Below are positions 59,991 to 64,000 of a stretch of 64,000 nucleotides of DNA, one piece after another; positions within the stretch are counted from its first letter, which is position 1; each line of letters begins with the position of its first letter. The notes beneath the pieces were generated by a model. The model saw nothing but the letters and a program-made list of their open reading frames with translations. It was not told the origin of the DNA and searched no databases. Position numbers and translations under genes: made by a program. The stretch spans positions 47,640-111,639 of the forward strand of contig ONEK01000006.1 in the NCBI GenBank assembly GCA_900316855.1, written 5' to 3'. This stretch comes from an uncultured Lachnospiraceae bacterium. Lineage in GTDB: Bacteria > Bacillota > Clostridia > Lachnospirales > Lachnospiraceae.

Positions 59991-61154
59991 CTATTTCAGG
60001 ATTCCGCTGTCCTTAATGGCAGCGATGGCCTCGCGGATCTTGTCCGGCGGGAGAACGAGGGCGAAACGCACATACCCCTCACCGAGCGGCCCGAAGCTGG
60101 ATCCGGGCGTGCAGATGACGCCGGATTTCTCCATGAGATCAAGGCAGAAAACCATGCTGCTGTCATATCCTTCCGGGATGTGCGCCCAAACGAACATGCT
60201 GCCATGAGAGTCGGGGCAGTCCCAGCCGATGGCGCGGAGGCCGCCGCAGAGAGCATCTCGTCTTTCCTCGTACTGCACACACTGCTGCTTCACGGATTCC
60301 GTGGGGCCTGTCAGGGCTGCAATAGCTGCCTTCTGCAGGGGCAGGAACATGCCGAAATCAATCTGGCCGCGCAGCTTCCTGAAGGCAGCAATTACATCCG
60401 GCCGTCCAATGAGGAAGCTGATACGGGCTCCCGTGACGTTGAAGCTTTTTGAAAGAGAGAAGAACTCGCAGCCTACATCCAGTGCTCCCGGCGTCTGCAG
60501 AAAGCTCCCTCCTGTGGCACCGTCGAAGATGATGTCGCTGTAGGCATTGTCGTGGAGAATGAGGACGTCATATTTCTTCGCAAACGAAACAAGCTCCTCA
60601 TAGATGTCGGGACTGGCGACCGAACCGGTCGGATTGGACGGAAGCGATACAACCATATATTTCGCTTTCCTCGCAACGTCCTCCGGGATGTCCTGCACGC
60701 GGGGCAGGAAGCCCGTTTCCTTCGTCATGGGGTAATAATAGGGAACGGCACCCGCCATCTGTGCCCCGGCAATGAAGACGGGGTAGCAGGGTGTCGGCAG
60801 GATGACGGTATCGCCGGGATCGCACAGCACCATGCCGACGTGTCCCATGCCCTCCTCCGTGCCATAGCAGCTGGAGATCTCATCCCGGGTGAGCGTGACA
60901 TGAAACCTCTTCTCATAATAGGAAATCACCGCATCGAGCAGCTCCGGCGTATCGCGAAGGGCATACTTCCAGTTCGCGGGATCGTCTGCAGCGTCAATCA
61001 GTGCCTGGCGGATGTGCGCCGGCGTCTCAAAGTCCGGTGTCCCCACGGAGAGGTTATAAATGGTGCGGCCCTCCGCTTCCATTGCAATGCGCTTCTCATT
61101 GAGGGCGGCAAAAATCTCATCTCCGAAGCTTTCAACAACCTTACTGAACTTCAT
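59991..61154 (-). CDS. Class I/II PLP-dependent aminotransferase
   Basis: 387 residues, standard fold-type I aminotransferase. Motifs: SVGTPDFETPAHIRQAL at the N-terminus, GTEEGMGHVGMVLCDPGD, PTPCYPVFIAGAQMAG, SLPSNPTGSVAS with the PLP-contacting Asn, HDNAYSDIIFDG with Asp and Tyr, the Schiff-base Lys in SLSKSFNVTGARISF near 235, and the substrate Arg in YVRFALVLP near the C-terminus. Closest in style to aspartate or LL-diaminopimelate-type aminotransferases of Clostridia; substrate is not certain. GAAGGAGTCAGGCC precedes the ATG, and the LUD-domain gene lies 12 bp upstream. Confidence 0.93.
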   Translation of the reverse strand: MKFSKVVESFGDEIFAALNEKRIAMEAEGRTIYNLSVGTPDFETPAHIRQALIDAADDPANWKYALRDTPELLDAVISYYEKRFHVTLTRDEISSCYGTEEGMGHVGMVLCDPGDTVILPTPCYPVFIAGAQMAGAVPYYYPMTKETGFLPRVQDIPEDVARKAKYMVVSLPSNPTGSVASPDIYEELVSFAKKYDVLILHDNAYSDIIFDGATGGSFLQTPGALDVGCEFFSLSKSFNVTGARISFLIGRPDVIAAFRKLRGQIDFGMFLPLQKAAIAALTGPTESVKQQCVQYEERRDALCGGLRAIGWDCPDSHGSMFVWAHIPEGYDSSMVFCLDLMEKSGVICTPGSSFGPLGEGYVRFALVLPPDKIREAIAAIKDSGILK

Positions 61155-61166
61155 GGCCTGACTCCT

Positions 61167-61799
61167 TCAATAACCCAGCTCCTCGTTGATCAAAAGCACA
61201 TGGATCCGTCCCTTCTGCCCGGATCTGCGCGTAACGACAAACTGATTGCAGATGCTGGTGTCCTTCACGCACTTCACGCAATGACCCAGCTGTGTGCAGG
61301 GATTGGGCTTGTTAAGGCGGACGTTATTCGCCGGCGCCGCAATCTGCTGCACTCGGGTGATCGCGTCGTCCAGCGTCGGAACGATCTTGTTGACGCCGCA
61401 GATCACATAGACCTTCTTCGGCCCGAAAATCAATGCCGCCACCCGGTTTCCGTTTCCATCGACATTATAGAGACAGCCGTCAAGCGTAACCGCGTTCGAG
61501 CTCATAAGATACACGTCCGCGGAGAACGTATCCCGGAAGACCTTCTGCACATCGTCCGTATGATACCGGTCCAGGAAATTGTAATGCGGATTCCCGGTCA
61601 GCCAGTCGAGGATTCCGAGCTCGGACAGCGTCATGCTGCCTCCGACTGAAATGGAGCTGCCCTCCGCAATATTCTTCTTCAGGTATTCCACCGCTTCCGC
61701 GCCGGTCTCGAAGTAATCCGCGTCGAAATTGTGGTCCTTCAGCTTCCTTGCGCATTCCGCCGCCTGCAGTCTGCCGATTTCCTTAACATGATCGTCCAT
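61167..61799 (-). CDS. LUD-domain protein (LutC/YkgG, DUF162-like)
   Basis: 210 residues of the lactate-utilisation domain family: ISVGGSMTLSELGILDWL, ADVYLMSSNAVTLDGCLYNVDGNGNRVA (in parts), FGPKKVYVICGVNKIV and the cysteine cluster CTQLGHCVKCVKDTSICNQF near 165-185, which could hold a metal. Members of this single-domain branch are common in Clostridia and are often unlinked to lactate genes, as here. AGGAGGAAAACCAG precedes the ATG. It is cotranscribed with the aminotransferase. Exact activity unknown. Confidence 0.88.
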   Translation of the reverse strand: MDDHVKEIGRLQAAECARKLKDHNFDADYFETGAEAVEYLKKNIAEGSSISVGGSMTLSELGILDWLTGNPHYNFLDRYHTDDVQKVFRDTFSADVYLMSSNAVTLDGCLYNVDGNGNRVAALIFGPKKVYVICGVNKIVPTLDDAITRVQQIAAPANNVRLNKPNPCTQLGHCVKCVKDTSICNQFVVTRRSGQKGRIHVLLINEELGY

Positions 61800-61830
61800 C
61801 TGGTTTTCCTCCTGCCCGTTGCCGATTTGA

Positions 61831-62064
61831 TACTTTGGACCCTTATGTCATCTGATGATACCGGGGTCAAAAGGCCCTGTTGAGATAAAATGACATACGA
61901 ATTGCTTCGCAGCTCCGCTGCTTCCGCAATTCTACAAACATCCGAAATCCGCGCAACGCTTCGCTTTGCGCTGCTTTCGGATGTTTGGCGGGTCCCAAGT
62001 ACAAATTGCTTTTCGAGCAAGCTCGAAAGCAATTCAGTACTTTTGGACCCTTATGTCATTTTAT
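61831..62064. repeat. Composite hairpin-rich repeat element (MITE-like or structured RNA)
   Basis: A near-identical direct repeat of about 21 bp (core GGACCCTTATGTCAT) occurs at 61831-61851 and 62038-62059. An inverted pair ATAAAATGACATA/TATGTCATTTTAT lies at 61885-61897 and 62052-62064. Between them are four stem-loops: 61839-61868 (GACC/GGGTC with TCATC/GATGA), 61899-61932 (GAATTGC/GCAATTC with GCAGC/GCTGC inside), 61936-61986 (AAACATCCGAAA/TTTCGGATGTTT with GCGCAA/TTGCGC inside) and 61990-62050 (GGGTCC/GGACCC, AAGTAC/GTACTT and a long inner stem). It codes for no protein and occupies most of the 459 bp gap between divergent genes. Confidence 0.8.
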
Positions 62065-62258
62065 TATATTCTGCCTCCCAGTCAATCAGATCGTCCCGGC
62101 AGAGTGGCTTTCACCGGGTAATAACCCGCTGTATGAGTGTTTCAGTCAGGCCAAACTCCCCGATCGGGGAGTTTTCCTCAGCGCAGGAGTCGCATATAGT
62201 GATGCTATCGCAGTATTACTGAACGTTGGCGATGACTGGATTCAGTAAAGGAGAACGG

Positions 62259-63302
62259 ATGCTGATGAAATCAAGGAGGAAAAGGCAAGCGGGTGTCATG
62301 CTGTCGGCAATCCTGTGTGCAGGGCTGCTGCTGACCGGATGCGGCGACGAGGCGGATGAAGATTATTCCGCAGAGAGCGTTCAGGCAGGGAGTGATTCGT
62401 CTGAAGAGAAGAACGATTCATCCGGCGAGGAGAATCAGTCAGAAGGGGAGAGCTCTTCCGGCATGAGGCAATCGGACACTCCTGTAGAGGACGGCTGCCG
62501 GGTCACGGGCAGTGTCGATACTCTGGACGGAAGAACGCTGTATGTAACAGTCATGGTCAACGACGGCAGCGACCATCAGTACACCGAGGATGAGTTCAAC
62601 AATATCATCACAGTGCAGAAGAACATTGCCAATTATCTGCACGATCTGGCGGCTCAGTATGGCAAGGACTGTGAGATTGTGACCGTCGACGATGATCACC
62701 AGGATCTGATGTATGAGATCGAGTACCCCGACGCAGTTGCGGCCTCGAAATCAGATGGCAGTGAGCAATATGCCCAGTTCAAGATGGATATGATGGAGGC
62801 ACTGGATACGCAGATTCCTAATGACGAGCTGGCGGAGGAATACGGCACGGACAGTATAGGCTACTTCCTGGTGCTCCCGGGAGAATGCCCGGATTCCTTC
62901 TGGGCATGGCGCTATAACCCCTACTACACAGGAATGGGCTACCGGGAGTTCGTGACCCAGTATCTCTACTATGGCGGGCAGCCGACACAGACAACTGTAC
63001 TGCTGCACGAGGTCATGCACACCTTCGGTGCCCAGGACTTCTACAGCGGCAGTATGGACTATGTTCCGCCGGAGCTGGAGGAGTGGTTCAATACCTGCAC
63101 GGAACGCCAGATCATGATCGGCTGCGGTGAGGACCCGTCTGTTCCTTTTAATGAGGGCGTGAACAAGTTCAGCATTGATGATGTCTCACTGGCGCGTCTG
63201 GGCCTGATTGACTACGAGCCGATTGTTGAGCAGTATCCGGATCTGGACTTCCGCTACGGCGGCAACGCCGTCTATGTTGATCCGGAGTGGCTTTCCCGGT
63301 AA
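62259..63302 (+). CDS. Metzincin-like lipoprotein (putative secreted metalloprotease)
   Basis: 347 residues from ATG 62259, with an ideal AAAGGAGAACGG site. Lipoprotein signal with lipobox LLTGC at Cys28, then a Ser/Glu/Asp-rich linker (about 30-78) and a globular domain. It contains HEVMHTFGAQD at 250-260, which fits the metzincin zinc motif HExxHxxGxxH/D with Asp as third ligand. A later Met in RQIMIGCGEDP and the helix SIDDVSLARLGLID match the Met-turn and last helix of metzincins. It would be anchored on the outer face of the membrane. I do not recognise a named family, and the substrate is unknown. It is followed after 109 bp by a membrane protein gene. Confidence 0.75.
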   Translation: MLMKSRRKRQAGVMLSAILCAGLLLTGCGDEADEDYSAESVQAGSDSSEEKNDSSGEENQSEGESSSGMRQSDTPVEDGCRVTGSVDTLDGRTLYVTVMVNDGSDHQYTEDEFNNIITVQKNIANYLHDLAAQYGKDCEIVTVDDDHQDLMYEIEYPDAVAASKSDGSEQYAQFKMDMMEALDTQIPNDELAEEYGTDSIGYFLVLPGECPDSFWAWRYNPYYTGMGYREFVTQYLYYGGQPTQTTVLLHEVMHTFGAQDFYSGSMDYVPPELEEWFNTCTERQIMIGCGEDPSVPFNEGVNKFSIDDVSLARLGLIDYEPIVEQYPDLDFRYGGNAVYVDPEWLSR

Positions 63303-63324
63303 TATGCGGCTGGCCCGGGTACAA

Positions 63325-63366
63325 ATCGGCGACGTGCAGGCTCGTATGTGCCCGCCCGTCGCCGAT
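63325..63366. repeat. Perfect 10 bp inverted repeat between the lipoprotein and DUF3592-like genes
   Basis: ATCGGCGACG (63325-63334) and CGTCGCCGAT (63357-63366) enclose a 22-base loop. Only a short, interrupted T-run (GTAGTTTT) follows, so it is a weak terminator at best. It may alternatively be a protein-binding palindrome. Confidence 0.5.
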
Positions 63367-63411
63367 GGGGTAGTTTTGACCTTTGCGTGTTCAGATTAAG
63401 GAGCAGCATTT

Positions 63412-63918
63412 ATGTCAGCAGATAAAACCAAAGATCATAAAACGAATTCTCTGCCGGCCTGGCTGATCGTCATGGCCCTGATCTCACTCATCGTATTGAT
63501 TCTGACGGTCATCGGTGCCATCCGGGCGGCCGGCCGGGTCAGGGCAGAGCGGGAAGCTCTGGCTGCCAGATGTACCGGGATTACGACCGGTCATAAGGAG
63601 AATCAGGAGTCCTACACAAAGTTCTGGTTTGACTTTGATGACCAGCACTCCGAGGTCCGCTACAGGACGACTTTCTCATACGCGGTTGATGGTGAAACCC
63701 TGAATACGGAAACTGACTCCGGCATCGAGAAACTGAATGAAGAGGATGTGCACTACGATCCCGATGATCCGTCCGTATGCTATGTTGACCTTTATTCTGC
63801 TGTTGATGACAGCAGTGTCTGGCATTTTATCACCGGTATCATTCTGTCAGGCTGCATGCTCGCGGCCTCAGCTGCCGGCGGAATCGGGATGTTGAAAAGC
63901 AATGGCTTTGTTGCTTAA
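63412..63918 (+). CDS. DUF3592-like membrane protein
   Basis: 168 residues from ATG 63412, with AAGGAGCAGC upstream. One N-terminal transmembrane helix (WLIVMALISLIVLILTVIGAI) and one near the C-terminus (HFITGIILSGCMLAASAAGG) enclose a beta-rich loop (YRTTFSYAVDGETLNTETDS, YDPDDPSVCYVDLYSA). This arrangement, including the YDPDDPS-type sequence before the second helix, is typical of DUF3592 proteins. Function unknown. It may be cotranscribed with the lipoprotein. Confidence 0.72.
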   Translation: MSADKTKDHKTNSLPAWLIVMALISLIVLILTVIGAIRAAGRVRAEREALAARCTGITTGHKENQESYTKFWFDFDDQHSEVRYRTTFSYAVDGETLNTETDSGIEKLNEEDVHYDPDDPSVCYVDLYSAVDDSSVWHFITGIILSGCMLAASAAGGIGMLKSNGFVA

Positions 63919-63941
63919 AAGTATTGCAAAATCCAACATTC

Positions 63942-63975
63942 GGCCGGCAGAGCCGGCCCGGGTGAGCCATCACCC
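63942..63975. other. Two consecutive GC-rich stem-loops at the right edge
   Basis: GGCCGGC/GCCGGCC (63942-63948 and 63952-63958) and GGGTGA/TCACCC (63960-63965 and 63970-63975). They follow the last gene by 24 bp. No T-tract follows within the window, so a terminator role is unproven. Confidence 0.45.
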
Positions 63976-64000
63976 ACTACCTGATGTTACTCAGGCTGCA

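Noticed and set aside
1..64000. tRNA, rRNA, CRISPR arrays, insertion sequences or prophage genes
   Set aside because: Read for cloverleaf-like segments, regular spaced repeats and transposase or integrase motifs on both strands; none found that I could support.

Overview
This 64 kb window looks like chromosome of a fairly GC-rich Clostridia bacterium, most likely in or near Lachnospiraceae. The signs are a MurT/GatD lipid II amidation pair, a Gram-positive type pst-phoU-phoBR locus, ECF vitamin uptake S-components under a THF riboswitch and a BirA box, AlgI/AlgJ-like and YfhO-like envelope proteins, and a B12-dependent methionine synthase with a separate reactivation protein. Nearly every gene lies on the minus strand. 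The exceptions are a HigA-type regulator, one MATE exporter and two envelope proteins at the right edge. I saw no rRNA, tRNA, CRISPR array or insertion sequence.

Layout, left to right. (1) 1-14,050: an ABC-exported surface polysaccharide locus, read right to left: rfbB, rfbA, rfbC (dTDP-sugar supply), Wzm and Wzt (exporter; Wzt carries a C-terminal glycan-binding domain), a large methyltransferase plus kinase-like protein resembling the chain terminator WbdD, three multidomain GT2 glycosyltransferases (the last cut by the window edge) and a phosphohexomutase. (2) 14,050-18,150: metF, the methionine synthase reactivation protein and metH, closed by a strong terminator. (3) 18,175-23,562: a membrane-anchored SGNH-like protein, a MoxR-type AAA+ ATPase, a VWA protein and a leucine-rich-repeat protein. 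(4) 23,568-36,986: a second envelope glycan module with a Wzx-like flippase, YfhO-like protein, MBOAT (AlgI) and DHHW/AlgJ acyl-transfer pair, polyprenyl-phosphate GT2 and several polytopic membrane proteins. A good promoter sits upstream at about 37.1 kb, and modules 2-4 may form one very long transcript.

(5) 37-46.6 kb: nitrilase-family amidase, HigA-type regulator, GatD/MurT, a DUF1624 membrane acetyltransferase, a MATE exporter, an L,D-transpeptidase, a PfkB kinase and TcdA. (6) 46.9-52.7 kb: a second MATE gene, folT with a THF riboswitch, an acidic membrane protein, bioY with a BirA operator, a DtxR/MntR-type regulator and a D,D-carboxypeptidase. (7) 52.9-59.6 kb: the complete phosphate operon pstSCAB-phoU-phoB-phoR with a promoter-region palindrome and a terminator. 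(8) 59.9-64 kb: an aminotransferase and LUD-domain pair, an unusual multi-hairpin repeat element, a metzincin-like lipoprotein and a DUF3592-like membrane protein.

Taken together the window is about building, exporting, decorating and remodelling the cell envelope, with vitamin, one-carbon and phosphate acquisition alongside. The most interesting proposals are a WbdD-like capping mechanism for an ABC-exported glycan in a Gram-positive, a MoxR-VWA-LRR trio in an envelope glycan operon, and the hairpin-rich repeat at 61.8-62.1 kb. Functions come from motif reading and family knowledge; no database search was run.
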